In this document: piece after piece, positions 51,794 to 62,697 of the stretch | How the letters are laid out: each line of letters opens with the position of its first letter | Numbering within the stretch: the first letter of the stretch is position 1 | Assembly: GCF_001456025.1 (NCBI RefSeq) | Contig: NZ_LMTZ01000096.1 | Span: 235,866-299,865, forward strand | From: Mastigocoleus testarum BC008 | GTDB taxonomy: Bacteria; Cyanobacteriota; Cyanobacteriia; Cyanobacteriales; Nostocaceae | DNA: 64,000 nucleotides | Direction of reading: 5' to 3' | The notes under the pieces: model-generated | Database searches by the model: none | What the model was told of the DNA's origin: nothing | The model's input: the letters and a program-made list of their open reading frames with translations, nothing else | Made by a program: the position numbers and the translations under genes

Positions 51794-53728
51794 TTAAATT
51801 CCGTGACTTTTACCGATTACCCAATGACGCCGGAAATATTTAGACAAAGACGATTCACTTAAAGACAAATAAATGGGACGTCCGTGGGGACAGGTATGAG
51901 GATTACGGGTACGCAGCCAGTCATCTAATAAAGACTGCATTTGTTCTAAACTTAGGGGTGTACCGTTACGAATTGCACTGCGACAAGCAACGGCGACTTG
52001 TGCTGTTTGTAAGTCACCTCCCCAACTCAGTTCGATTAAGGCTTCGGCGCAGTCATCCCGGTTTTGCAATAACCCTGGAATAGATCGTACAGCCCAAAGT
52101 CGATCGCCAAAGGGTTCGATATCTATACCAATATGCTGCAGTTGTTCTACTTGGGCTGTGGATAATTGATAAAGAATAATAGCTGGTTCAACAGGTACAA
52201 GTTTCCAGCGATCGCACAATTGTTCGTACAAGACTCGTTCGTGTGCTATGTGCTGTTCGACCAACCATACACCACCCGGATGTTCGGCAACAATATATGT
52301 TTTATTAACTTGAGCAACAGCTTTTAAAAATTGGATATTCGATGGAGAATTATTTAAATTAGAATTACTTAAATTAGAATTACGTAAATTAGAATTATGT
52401 AAATTTGACCCGTTTATATTCAATGAATGGGTATTTGATGCATTTATATCTACTGTAGAGTTAGCTTCTTCGCCATTAATAGAGTTTTGCGATTCAACAT
52501 GATAGGCGGCTTTTGATTCTGCAGCTTTAATTAACTTACTAACTCGAGTGTTTTGTACTGAAAATTTAATTGTATCGGCATTAATTCGCAGCGCTCGCTC
52601 GATAGCTTGTTCGACTTGTTTTTGCCAATAACCTATCTGTTTGAGATAGATTTTACTTTTTGCTGGGTTGCGGTTCCAGTCTACTTGTTCCGGAGAAATA
52701 GAATAATGTAGCAAGCATAGAGGATAGCGATCGCGCGGTAAAGTTCGAGCAAGAGAACTAACAATTGTTTGTTCTAATTCCGGTGACTTGACCATTCTGC
52801 CATTCACTGCGACTCGTACCCAGTCAGGACGGTGACGATGACAGCGATCTGGTAATCCTAAAACAAGATTTAAGGTAGAATACCCCCGCTTTTCATTAAT
52901 ATCTGACAAAATTGGGGATACTTTACTACTATTTTCTCTTACCCGATAACTAGTAGGTGAATTTTTTACTGAATTTACTTGTGAATCTATTTGCGAACTT
53001 GCTGTTAAACTTATCTCTTCATATTCTTGGAGTGGGTCGGGAATTTTTAACTGTAATTCTTCTAAATCACCATTTCGCAGACGAGGTAAAATCTGTGGTA
53101 AAAGCTTTGCTGTTGATGTAGCAGGACAAAGACTAAACCATTTACGATCATTTTGCCATACTTGCCAAGTTAATTGGGGATGACATAAAGCTATTTGCTC
53201 AATAATCTTTTGTACGGCTTTAATTTGTCGCGCCATCGCCGGTAAACCGCGACGACGGGCGAGAAATTTCCCAAATAATTCTGAGACTGTTACTACAGTA
53301 CCTGGTGCGATCGCGGCAACTTCCGAGAAAACAATTTTTCCTTCACTATCGTATACTGCCCTTCTTCCAATATCTCCTGTGGATGGACGACTCAAAATTT
53401 CCAGACTTCCCAATGTTGTCAAGCTATGTAAAGCTTCGCCACGAAAACCCAAACTATTAATCTTCCATAGATCCCCACAAGTGCGAATTTTGCTCGTGCT
53501 ATGGGGAATTGCTGCTCGCTGCAAATCTTCCCAATTCATTCCACAGCCATTATCAGCCACTGTTAAGCGCCACTGAGATGGCCAAATTGAAATTACAATT
53601 CTAGTAGCACCGGCATCCAAAGAATTTTCTACCAGTTCTCGAACTACTGCAGCAAAGGAATCAATTACCTCTCCAGCTGCAATCAAATGCACTAATTCCG
53701 TCGGTAATTCTTGAATTGTAGATGCCAT
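51794..53728 (-). CDS. mutL: DNA mismatch repair protein MutL
   Basis: The 644-residue protein has the GHKL ATPase N-terminus (IAAGEVIDSFAAVVRELVENSLDAGAT, ADNGCGM, TSKIRTCGDL, SLGFRGEAL) and a C-terminal dimerisation/endonuclease region. The metal-binding motif appears as EQHIAHERVLYE (an Asp-to-Glu and Ala-to-Ile variant of DQHA(x)2E(x)4E); the accompanying ACRSAIRNG and CPHGRP motifs are present, so a nicking activity is likely. The linker (about 400-470) is Asn/Ser-rich and holds a tandem repeat SNLHN-SNLRN-SNLSN-SNLNN encoded by 15-bp units at 52347-52406. Start is ATG 53728. Confidence 0.95.
   Translation of the reverse strand: MASTIQELPTELVHLIAAGEVIDSFAAVVRELVENSLDAGATRIVISIWPSQWRLTVADNGCGMNWEDLQRAAIPHSTSKIRTCGDLWKINSLGFRGEALHSLTTLGSLEILSRPSTGDIGRRAVYDSEGKIVFSEVAAIAPGTVVTVSELFGKFLARRRGLPAMARQIKAVQKIIEQIALCHPQLTWQVWQNDRKWFSLCPATSTAKLLPQILPRLRNGDLEELQLKIPDPLQEYEEISLTASSQIDSQVNSVKNSPTSYRVRENSSKVSPILSDINEKRGYSTLNLVLGLPDRCHRHRPDWVRVAVNGRMVKSPELEQTIVSSLARTLPRDRYPLCLLHYSISPEQVDWNRNPAKSKIYLKQIGYWQKQVEQAIERALRINADTIKFSVQNTRVSKLIKAAESKAAYHVESQNSINGEEANSTVDINASNTHSLNINGSNLHNSNLRNSNLSNSNLNNSPSNIQFLKAVAQVNKTYIVAEHPGGVWLVEQHIAHERVLYEQLCDRWKLVPVEPAIILYQLSTAQVEQLQHIGIDIEPFGDRLWAVRSIPGLLQNRDDCAEALIELSWGGDLQTAQVAVACRSAIRNGTPLSLEQMQSLLDDWLRTRNPHTCPHGRPIYLSLSESSLSKYFRRHWVIGKSHGI
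52347..52406. repeat. Four in-frame 15-bp tandem repeats in the mutL linker
   Basis: Units GAATTAYKTAAATTA occur at 52347-52361, 52362-52376, 52377-52391 and 52392-52406, encoding four copies of a five-residue unit (consensus S-N-L-x-N) in MutL. The near-identity of units implies a recent slippage expansion in a poorly constrained linker. Confidence 0.88.
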
Positions 53729-53945
53729 CTTTTTGTCGGAGCCCGTTTACCTTGCCTTACAGAATTGCATTTCAATGGAATTTTCCAATAAAACTTTGCT
53801 TTTTCACAAGGGGTCGAGCAAGTTATTTATATTTCACAATCAAACTTGATTAAATTTTAAGTACTTAGAGAGAAAAATCTGATGATTGATAGATTGATAT
53901 TTGCACAAGAATAATATTTTTTCTAGTTGTTTATTTTTTTTATAC

Positions 53946-54004
53946 TTACCAATTACCAATTACCAATTACCAATTACCAATTACCTATTACCTATTACCT
54001 ATTA
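53946..54004. repeat. AATTACC/TATTACC heptamer array downstream of the deaminase gene
   Basis: About eight heptamers (AATTACC then TATTACC) run from 53948 to 54003, reaching the last bases of the adenosine-deaminase gene. The remaining ~200 bp before the mutL start are AT-rich and unremarkable. Confidence 0.9.
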
Positions 54005-55027
54005 TTTCAAGTTATTTCGAGAGTAAATATCATTTAAAATTGATGCTGGGCGCTCTCCATAAGGCCATGCAAAAGCATGACGAAATGCTGCGTCTTGACA
54101 ACTTTGAAGCATTTCAAAATTAATAATGTCGTAGGTTAACAAGTTTTCATATTCAAATGGTAACCGGACGTTATGTAAACCAGCATTATCGGTACAAATA
54201 GCAATATCAACCCCAGCATCAAAACAACGTTCGAATACTAACTTTAACTGCCGAATATCTTCGAGGGTTCCAGTTTTAATGTAAGTGGTAGGACAGACTT
54301 CTAAACACTGATTACGTTTTGCTAAATCTGGGAGTAGTTCGGGATAAAGTAGAGGGATTTGAATCCCATGTCCAATCCTCATCAAATGAGGTAACAACTC
54401 TTGATAGCAACCATCCTTAGTTTCATACACATGTCCAGTAGTTTTGATCCCTGAAGACAAAGCGTACTCATATAACTTGACTAACTCATCCAAACGCTCC
54501 CGATAGTAACGATCGCCCCCAGCCAAATCCACTGCACAAACATATTCTCGCTTTTGGGCAGCCAAATCTACAATTGCCTTGTTTACTTCATAGGGAAGGC
54601 GGGAATGCATGCATAGAATTTGGCTAGTAACGATCGGATACTTCAACGAATTACTAGTTTTGCCGACAATATCTACGATAGAAGCCATCAGATCGATTCT
54701 TTGAGACTGACTTAAATCTTCTGGCGTCCTTAAATAGGGGGTATACCGTAATTCTAAATATGCTAAATTTTCGAATATGTAAGCGCCCCTTAGTAAGCGA
54801 TAAATAAAATAAGGTAGACTATCTTCTGTTTGCACGCTTTCTACTAAGGTGTGTAATTCTAAATATTCATCAAGGGTATTACGCTTGCGAGTATAAAATT
54901 CTTCAAAATCTGTATATTCAATAAATTGGGAAATTTTGTCGGAGGAATTTCGTTGAAAGTAACGCCACAAAATACGAGGTACAACTGAACCACCGAGGTG
55001 CCTGTGTAATTCTGCGTACAAGGTCAT
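54002..55027 (-). CDS. Adenosine deaminase-family amidohydrolase
   Basis: The 341-residue protein belongs to the adenosine/AMP deaminase family of metal-dependent purine deaminases. The first metal site HxH is in YAELHRHLGGSVVP, the substrate Glu is in HVYETKDG (a HAGE-like motif with changed middle residues), the next His is in MRIGHGIQIP, and the metal-binding Asp is in ICTDNAGLHN. All catalytic residues are therefore present, though the sequence is divergent from classical Add. The substrate could be adenosine, AMP or a modified purine. Monocistronic, flanked by heptamer arrays. Confidence 0.88.
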   Translation of the reverse strand: MTLYAELHRHLGGSVVPRILWRYFQRNSSDKISQFIEYTDFEEFYTRKRNTLDEYLELHTLVESVQTEDSLPYFIYRLLRGAYIFENLAYLELRYTPYLRTPEDLSQSQRIDLMASIVDIVGKTSNSLKYPIVTSQILCMHSRLPYEVNKAIVDLAAQKREYVCAVDLAGGDRYYRERLDELVKLYEYALSSGIKTTGHVYETKDGCYQELLPHLMRIGHGIQIPLLYPELLPDLAKRNQCLEVCPTTYIKTGTLEDIRQLKLVFERCFDAGVDIAICTDNAGLHNVRLPFEYENLLTYDIINFEMLQSCQDAAFRHAFAWPYGERPASILNDIYSRNNLK

Positions 55028-55261
55028 AGCTATATTGTGTAAATTTAAGTATTATTGAAGTTACTATTGAGACTAAAAATTATTCAATATCTATCTTTAT
55101 AATTGAAAGTTTTAGAATTTCCTGAGGTACTTTTTCCTAATACAAAATATTAAGTACAAATATAGCTTATAAAATGGGTTGTCGTGACTTATGTCACAAT
55201 ATATAGACTTTAAACTTTACGCATTAGATATTACACGTTCATCCACAGCTAAAATTCCGGC

Positions 55262-55660
<399 letters not shown>

Positions 55661-55663
55661 TGT

Positions 55664-57871
55664 TCATATATCTCCAGAAATCACTAAATTAATTGTCTGT
55701 AACAATTCCTTCGCCGTACAAGGTTTTGATAAAAATGCTTTAACTCCTACACCTGCATTTTCAGCTATATTTTGATTGGAAAGTAAGCCGCTAATCCCAA
55801 TAATTTTGACTGCACTATTAATTTTTTGTAACGTGCGAATAGTCAAAGATCCATCCATTATTGGCATCATCATATCTAACAGTACTACACTAATGGACTG
55901 TTGATATTGGGCATATACCGAGACTGCTTCCACACCATCGCTAGCAGTCATGACTTGATAATTATGGATTTCCAAAGAAGATTTAGTTGCTTCTCGAATC
56001 GCAGCTTCATCATCTACCACCAATATTAACTCGCCTTCACCACCTAAAACTTCGAGTTCTACTGCGTGTGTAGTTTTTTCTTTTTGACTGCAGGAAGGTA
56101 AATAAACTTGAAATTGGGTTCCTTTACCTAACTCGCTGTAAACATTTACAAAACCGCCATGATTTCTAACTATACCCAGCGCTGTAGAAAGACCTAATCC
56201 CGTACCCTGACCAATTTTTTTTGTAGTAAAAAATGGCTCAAAAATTCTTTCTTTAATTTGACTGGATATACCAATACCAACATCAGCCACAGTAATTACC
56301 ACATAGTCACCAACTCGAGCATCGACGTTCATTTTGGTATAGTGTTCGTCAATGGTAATATTAGTGGCAGAAATATTTAAGTTACCTCCATCAGGCATTG
56401 CATCGCGGGCGTTAAGAACTAAATTCACCAAAACTTGGTGTAACTGAGTCATATCACCACAAACACAACCAAGTCGCTCTGGGATAATAGTTTTGCAGTC
56501 AATGGATTTGGGAAATGTTTCGGTCACAATTTGTTCGATTTCAGAAATTAATTGCTTGACCTCCACAATAGTCTGCTTACTTTCCATACCCCTAGCGAAC
56601 AACAAGACCTGTTTGACTAAATTTGCTCCCCGCTGAACATTTTTTTCTAAAGTTTTGAGTAGTTGTTGGTTCTGCTCATCATTAAATCTTATCTGCAACA
56701 ATTGTACTGACATTAATATTGGTGCAAGTATATTATTCAGATCGTGAGCAATTCCACCAGCTAAAGTACCGATACTTTCTAAACGCTGCGATCGTAAAAG
56801 AGCCGCTTCTAACTCTTTTTTTCTGGTAATTTCGCGATCTATAGTTAAAATTGATTTTGGTTTACCGCTTTCATCTTTTACTAAGGTCCAGATACTTTCG
56901 ACTGTAATTTCTTTACCATTTTTACTTACTTGAGTCAGTTCTCCTCGCCACTCACCTTGTTCAATAACTATTTCAAGTGCTTGTTTTTGCTGGGTTAAAA
57001 CTTGTGAATCTAACAACTTGGAGATATGTTTTCCCACTACCTCATGGGATGTCCAACCATAAAGATTTTCAGCACCCTGGTTCCAATATAAAATTTCTTC
57101 ACGAATATTTTGAAGCGAAATAGCATCTATAGCTATGTCTAATAAATTAGCTCGCTCGCGAGTACTGCTATCGCGTAAGGTTTTAGCAAGCTCGGCTTCT
57201 TGGAGTTGGCTAATATAATTTTTGCAAAAGTAATACAGTAATAATGTCAACAATAAATTGATTACAATCGCAATTAAAAATATTACATCTGTCTGTTGTA
57301 AATTGTTATGGAATCGATCAATGTGTTGCTTTAGTAGATTTTCTTCTCCAACTTCAATATTTTTAATTAGTTGCTGAATATCGGCTCCAAAAAAAATCTT
57401 TTCCATACTTTGATTTCTACTATAATGACCTGAATCATTTAAGTTTTCTAAATCTGTTGCTGGGTTGAGATTTTCTTTTTCTGAATTAATATCCGATAGA
57501 AGTAAATTCAAATTGTTATTTATTTGTTGTTTAAGTACAGCTATATGCTGTTGTAACTGCGGTCTTTCTAGCGTTAATTGTTCCAAATTCTGAATATGCT
57601 CCAGAATATCCCTATGAGCCAAAAAAGAGGCTTCGTAGAATTTACGAGTATTTTTAGTCAATAAATATTGACTTTGTAAAATTTCAATATCTTTAAACGA
57701 AGAGATAATTCTTTCTAATTGAACGATCACCCTTTCGGAATCAAATGCTATAGTTTGGGCTTCTATAAGTTTAACAGTGCAATTATAGGTAACTTCGGCA
57801 TTTAGCAACACTACAAGTAATAACAATATAAGTGTTGCTGTTAGTTTTCTGATGATAGGCCATTTCACCAT
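55664..57871 (-). CDS. Hybrid sensor histidine kinase (CHASE3-like, PAS, HisKA, HATPase, receiver)
   Basis: The 735-residue protein has a membrane helix at about 9-27, an extracytoplasmic helical domain to about 190 that resembles CHASE3, a second helix (about 195-217), a PAS domain (DAISLQNIREEILYWNQGAENLYG onward, by parts), HisKA with GGIAHDLNNILAPIL, HATPase with NLVLNARDAMPDGG and GQGTGLGLSTALGI, and a C-terminal receiver (VVDDEAAIR, phospho-Asp in VVLLDMMMPIMDG, Lys in AFLSKPC). This is a typical NtrB-like hybrid kinase with a receiver. Its regulatory target is unknown; a stand-alone receiver gene lies 2 kb away, divergent. Confidence 0.92.
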   Translation of the reverse strand: MVKWPIIRKLTATLILLLLVVLLNAEVTYNCTVKLIEAQTIAFDSERVIVQLERIISSFKDIEILQSQYLLTKNTRKFYEASFLAHRDILEHIQNLEQLTLERPQLQQHIAVLKQQINNNLNLLLSDINSEKENLNPATDLENLNDSGHYSRNQSMEKIFFGADIQQLIKNIEVGEENLLKQHIDRFHNNLQQTDVIFLIAIVINLLLTLLLYYFCKNYISQLQEAELAKTLRDSSTRERANLLDIAIDAISLQNIREEILYWNQGAENLYGWTSHEVVGKHISKLLDSQVLTQQKQALEIVIEQGEWRGELTQVSKNGKEITVESIWTLVKDESGKPKSILTIDREITRKKELEAALLRSQRLESIGTLAGGIAHDLNNILAPILMSVQLLQIRFNDEQNQQLLKTLEKNVQRGANLVKQVLLFARGMESKQTIVEVKQLISEIEQIVTETFPKSIDCKTIIPERLGCVCGDMTQLHQVLVNLVLNARDAMPDGGNLNISATNITIDEHYTKMNVDARVGDYVVITVADVGIGISSQIKERIFEPFFTTKKIGQGTGLGLSTALGIVRNHGGFVNVYSELGKGTQFQVYLPSCSQKEKTTHAVELEVLGGEGELILVVDDEAAIREATKSSLEIHNYQVMTASDGVEAVSVYAQYQQSISVVLLDMMMPIMDGSLTIRTLQKINSAVKIIGISGLLSNQNIAENAGVGVKAFLSKPCTAKELLQTINLVISGDI

Positions 57872-59209
57872 GAGTTAACCATACTCCTTCAGATGCCTTG
57901 TGAAGTAATTCATTAATACTGTTTTTGTTAAAAATGTTTATATATACTAAGACTAAACTAGATTCAGGTTCGGCTAAATTTCAGAAACACTTTATTCGCG
58001 AAAATTGGCATCTCTAGAAAAAAAAATTAATTCGAGATCCCCTCGCTCTGTAGAATGCTATATAGAGTTATGAGTTTCAACCTCCCAGATATATGAACAT
58101 ACTATTTTTGTTCAAATTCATTAGCTCGAGCATAGCTATGTTTATGACTCAAAATTTTTAGCTCATAAAACCCAAATCAAATTTATAACCTATAAGGTAA
58201 TAATTATACTTCTCTACAAAGTTTTTCGAACTAAATAGCACCAGATTTTTATATCGATATATTGTCTGCCAGTAAACTGTTTATTAGAAGTTTAATCCTT
58301 AAAAATAAAAGGATTTCAGATTTTAATCACTACAAATGGTAAATTTTTCTTCATCTAATTCAAAAGCTAAAATTAAGAATTGGATAAACAAAAATTAATT
58401 TACACTTTCAGCCACTACAACTTGTAAGTTTTTTAATCTAGAAGCCAATAAATATTAACCCAGACTTAATATCTACGAATTATTAATCTATATCCTCAGA
58501 AAATGATATTTATTCCTTTACCGTAAAATTACGAAATTGATATAGAAAAAAAAGAAGCAGGTGGCATTAGTGATTCTTGCCTCATGATATTTAATATCAG
58601 GTTAAGCATTGAATAAATGTTATTTCAAACACATTTCACTCGCTTAATTTTGCATCAATTTATTTTTTGCTCGAATCAAAATTACGAGAATAAAACGGTA
58701 AGACACTCTAAGTAATACTAGTTTAATGTTGATAGCTTTTTATACTTGATGTCGCTCTGTCTTACCTGACATTTCCAAGGCAAATAGAAAATTTAAATAA
58801 TATTAAAACAATATTAAAAAAATATAAAAACAATAAAATATTTTTGAGTAGTCAGTATTTTTTTGTGTGACGGTAACATAATACACCATGACTATAAGTT
58901 TGAAAAATATTTTCCCCTTTAGGATTCCACGGTTCGTAGCAGCAGAATTTACCTGAAAGCCTTATGAATACTATATATGTGCCTTAGTCTTACACAGTTA
59001 AAAATTCTTCGATGTCAGGAAGAAATAATTAATATTGGGCGAGAAAAACTTAGAGAGGCTTCGGTAATTCCAAAATTAATAAAGTTTTTATGTAAACATT
59101 TATATGTATTATATTTAATTAACTGCTCAAAATTTATTTAACATTTTTTAGGTAAAAATATGAACACAAGAGCGGGTAATATAGCTTAATAGTAAATAAC
59201 AGACATCAT
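57872..59209. other. Long AT-rich gene-free region, part of a 2.0-kb gap
   Basis: Only short frames are present; the longest (58978, 54 codons) has no recognisable features. A small inverted repeat GGTAAGACA (58697-58705) / TGTCTTACC (58758-58766) encloses 52 bases. Base composition is strongly AT-rich throughout, and decayed genes were not recognisable. The gap separates the divergent hybrid kinase and receiver genes. Confidence 0.5.
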
Positions 59210-59336
59210 TACCCATAGCTTATTTAGCACTGAAATTCTCTTTTAAGAGAGTAGCCAGACTATACTTCCTACAGAATCGAACTTACATCTTGTAGGGGTC
59301 CAAACAAGATATACAAATCACTTTGTGATTGTTTTT
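59210..59336 (+). ncRNA. Candidate structured small RNA with terminator-like 3' hairpin
   Basis: Within the 2-kb gap three successive hairpins can be drawn on the plus strand: TCTCTT/AAGAGA (59237-59250), CCTACA/TGTAGG (59268-59296), and AATCAC/GTGATT (59316-59330) followed by GTTTTT. The last looks like an intrinsic terminator. No known cyanobacterial RNA motif was recognised. All stems are short and could be chance, so this is only a candidate. The rest of the gap to 59890 shows nothing further. Confidence 0.3.
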
Positions 59337-59890
59337 CCTAAAGCGTCACCTGAAACTATATTTGATGAGGAAAATAATTATTAAATTACTTAGAAAGTGT
59401 GGACCAAATTTTCTTTCTTCAACGATTAAAGTTGCCGCCAAAATTGTTTGTAAGAGATAAATTTAAATAACATTAAGAAAATGTCTAGTTTTTGCTTAAG
59501 TTTATAATTTGGGATAGAATTGCACAGTTAGATTTTCAATTTACTTTGTTTAAATAGTTGTATTAACCCATTTTAGATATAGCAAATACTGATGGATGAT
59601 GTTAGATTTTATTGTGAGTTAATAGCTTTCATGAAAGTAGATTAAAGTTATCTAATAAATTTCGATGTTTTTGTTTTCAAATGATTAATAACAGCAGAGA
59701 TAGGCATCATTTTAAGATAGGGATTTGGCCAATATTTTTAGCAGAGATGCATAAAATGATTGGGCTGATTATTTCAAAAATTTATGCTATATGAATACTC
59801 ATATTTATTTTCGCCAATTTAAAATCATTAGGCTTAAATAGTTAGTAATTTTATCGATGATTGATTTTAACCTACGATAATTAGGTAAAA

Positions 59891-60322
59891 ATGACGGCAC
59901 AATTACTTGTGATAAATGAGCAATATAGGTCGCAACAACCCAGACGAATTTTATTAGTTGAGGACCACCAAATTAATAGAATGTTGCTTAGTGACTATCT
60001 CAATTACTGTGGATACAATCTTAAAAGCTTATCGGGGGGAGTAGATTTTTTTTCAACTATAGAATCTTTTTATCCACATTTGATTTTATTAGATTTAAAA
60101 CTTCCAGATTTTGATGGGTACAGTTTATTAAGAGAATTCAAGCAAGAAGATAAATATGCCAGAATACCTATATTTATAGTTTCTGCGTTGGCTTTTAAAG
60201 CAGATGAAGAGCGGGCGATGAAGTTGGGAGCTAGTCGTTACTTCGTTAAGCCAATTAATCTCATTAATTTATCATTAGCTATTAAGGAAGCATTCACCAA
60301 CTGTAGTAGTTTATGCATCTAA
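59891..60322 (+). CDS. Single-domain response regulator
   Basis: The 143-residue protein is a receiver domain preceded by a ~20-residue polar N-terminus. The acidic pair is in ILLVEDHQINR, the phospho-acceptor Asp is in LILLDLKLPDFDG, the conserved Thr/Ser is in FIVSALAF and the Lys in RYFVKPIN. No output domain is present. It starts with ATG 59891 after TTAGGTAAAA (weak ribosome-binding site). It has no adjacent kinase in the same operon; the hybrid kinase gene diverges 2 kb upstream. Confidence 0.9.
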   Translation: MTAQLLVINEQYRSQQPRRILLVEDHQINRMLLSDYLNYCGYNLKSLSGGVDFFSTIESFYPHLILLDLKLPDFDGYSLLREFKQEDKYARIPIFIVSALAFKADEERAMKLGASRYFVKPINLINLSLAIKEAFTNCSSLCI

Positions 60323-60506
60323 GTTAATTTTTATCATTAAGTAGTATTTGTTGAAAATCGTAATCTCTTGCATTCTAAGACTCTCGTTTTGTATAGCCCT
60401 AACGAGTTAAAGTCAGTCGAGATTATTTTTCACTGGTCCCAATCATAAGTTCCTAATCTCCTAAAATATATAGAGGTAGATTTATGAAAATTGCTAAATA
60501 CTATTT

Positions 60507-62399
60507 GTGACAACATCTACTCAAGCTGTACCTCTATACAAAAACCCAGAACGCCTTGAAGTTCGTCTTAAAGAAATTCCCCCAGAACCAGGCGTTTACT
60601 TTATGCGTGACGGTAGCGATCGCATTATATATATTGGTAAATCAAAGAAGTTAAAAACCCGCGTTCGGTCTTATTTTCGCGATTCTCAAAGGCTTACAGA
60701 ACGGATCGCCACGATGGTGAAGCAAGTGACAGATATTGAATTTATTGTCACTGATACTGAAGCAGAGGCTTTAGCCTTAGAAGCGAATTTAATTAAACAG
60801 CACCAACCATACTTTAATGTCCTACTTAAGGATGATAAAAAATATCCTTATGTCTGCATCACCTGGTCAGAAGATTATCCACGTATTTTTATTACCCGCA
60901 AGCGCCAATTAGGTAAACCGAAAGATAAATTTTACGGACCTTACACAGAATCTCGATTACTACGACAGATATTGGGTATTTGTAAGCGAATATTTCCCTT
61001 ACGTCAGCGACGTCAACCTTTATTTAAAGACCGTCCCTGCTTAAATTACGATTTAGGAAGATGTCCTGGTGTTTGTCAACAATTAATTTCACCAGAGGAA
61101 TACCGCAAAACAGTGCAAAAAATTGCAATGGTATTCCAAGGTAGGGCTGGCGAACTGATTGATGTTTTAACAGTCCAGATGCAAAAAGCCTCAGAAGAAC
61201 TGAATTTTGAGGTAGCAGCCCGGATTCGCGACCAAATTTCTGGTTTAAAATCCCTCAATGCAGATCAGAAGGTTGCTCTGCCTGATGATACAGTATCTCG
61301 GGACGCGATCGCCTTAGCAGCAGGTGAACAAAATGCTTGCATACAACTGTTTCAAATTCGTGCCGGACAATTAGTTGGACGTTTAGCTTATGTTGCTGAA
61401 GTACCCGCTCTTTTACCAGGCGAAAATTTTATGGGGGCGATTCTACAACGAGTATTAGAAGAACATTATCAAACTGCTGATGCTGTTGAAATCCCTACAG
61501 AAATTCTAGTTCAACATGACTTACCAGACGGTGAAATTTTGGCAGATATTCTCAGTCAACGTAAAGGTAAGAAAGTAACGATATTGAATCCTCAACGACA
61601 ACTCAAGGCAGAATTAATTGAGATGGTCGAACGCAATGCTCAATATGAATTGCAAAGAATGCAAAAATTGAGCGATCGCAACCAGCAAGCAATGCAAGAT
61701 TTAGCTAACATTCTCGACTTACCGGACTTACCACGTCGACTTGAGGGTTATGATATTTCCCATATCCAAGGTTCTAATGCGGTTGCTTCCCAAGTCGTAT
61801 TTGTTGATGGGTTACCAGCAAAACAACACTATCGCCACTACAAAATTAAAAATCCTGAAGTTACCATCGGTCACTCCGATGACTTTGCTTCTCTTGCGGA
61901 AGTTATTGGTCGTCGATTTCGTAAGTACATACAAGAGCCAGAATTACAGCGTGTAGGTAATCCAGATTGGCCCGATCTAGTTATGATAGATGGCGGTAAA
62001 GGTCAATTATCCTCAGTTGTAGCGGTTTTACAAGAGATGAATTTGTTGGAAGATTTGCGAGTAGTAAGTCTTGCAAAAAAACGAGAAGAAATATTTCTAC
62101 CTGGGGAATCTCAACCCCTAGCAACTGAACCTGAACAAACAGGAGTACAACTATTACGTAGATTACGAGACGAAGCCCACAGGTTTGCAGTTAGCTTCCA
62201 CCGTCAACAACGGACAAATGCTTTGCGACGATCGCGTCTAGATGAAATACCTGGTTTGGGACACCATCGACAAAAACAATTATTAGCCCATTTCCGTTCT
62301 GTAGATTATATCCGGCAAGCCACACCGGCACAATTGGCGGAAGTGACAGGAATTGGTCCTCGTTTAGCAGAAGAAATCTACAATTATTTTCATCCTTAA
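60507..62399 (+). CDS. uvrC: Excinuclease ABC subunit C
   Basis: UvrC makes the dual incisions in nucleotide excision repair. The 630-residue protein has an N-terminal GIY-YIG nuclease (PGVYFMRDGSDRIIYIGKSK), the Cys-containing CPGVCQQLISPEEY, a UvrB-binding UVR segment (SEELNFEVAARIRDQI), the RNase H-like second nuclease (EGYDISHIQGSNAVAS and VMIDGGKGQLS) and two C-terminal helix-hairpin-helix motifs (EIPGLGHHRQKQLL, VTGIGPRLAEEI). The start is a GTG at 60507. The gene is monocistronic. Confidence 0.97.
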   Translation: MTTSTQAVPLYKNPERLEVRLKEIPPEPGVYFMRDGSDRIIYIGKSKKLKTRVRSYFRDSQRLTERIATMVKQVTDIEFIVTDTEAEALALEANLIKQHQPYFNVLLKDDKKYPYVCITWSEDYPRIFITRKRQLGKPKDKFYGPYTESRLLRQILGICKRIFPLRQRRQPLFKDRPCLNYDLGRCPGVCQQLISPEEYRKTVQKIAMVFQGRAGELIDVLTVQMQKASEELNFEVAARIRDQISGLKSLNADQKVALPDDTVSRDAIALAAGEQNACIQLFQIRAGQLVGRLAYVAEVPALLPGENFMGAILQRVLEEHYQTADAVEIPTEILVQHDLPDGEILADILSQRKGKKVTILNPQRQLKAELIEMVERNAQYELQRMQKLSDRNQQAMQDLANILDLPDLPRRLEGYDISHIQGSNAVASQVVFVDGLPAKQHYRHYKIKNPEVTIGHSDDFASLAEVIGRRFRKYIQEPELQRVGNPDWPDLVMIDGGKGQLSSVVAVLQEMNLLEDLRVVSLAKKREEIFLPGESQPLATEPEQTGVQLLRRLRDEAHRFAVSFHRQQRTNALRRSRLDEIPGLGHHRQKQLLAHFRSVDYIRQATPAQLAEVTGIGPRLAEEIYNYFHP

Positions 62400-62697
62400 T
62401 ATTTTCTGGATATAAATTAATTTATTTTTGGATTAATTGGTAAATATCCTAACTGGAAGAGAAGGTTAGAAAAAAATATGGGTAACTGATAACTGAAAAT
62501 GCCGTTATCAAATTACCCATTACCCATTACCCATTACCATCACTAGAGTAACAAATTCATTTAAAGTTGGGATATTTAAGATTTGAATTTTTGATTAAGT
62601 TTTAGGGATTAATATCTTGATTTTTCAAAGTTTTTACGCACAGAGTTGTACTAGAAAAAACTCTAATTTCTGATCGCTTGACTCTATTGGAAACATT
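62400..62697. other. Spacer after uvrC with a short TTACCCA array
   Basis: A short heptamer array (TTACCCA, about four copies at 62512-62540) and a partial inverted repeat (GGGTAACTGATAAC ... GTTATCAAATTACCC, 62481-62522) lie between convergent uvrC and the lipoxygenase fragment. The inverted repeat could act as a terminator for uvrC. No gene was recognised. Confidence 0.6.

Noticed and set aside
58978..59142. 54-codon plus-strand frame in the 2-kb gap
   Set aside because: There is no ribosome-binding site, and the composition matches the surrounding AT-rich spacer.
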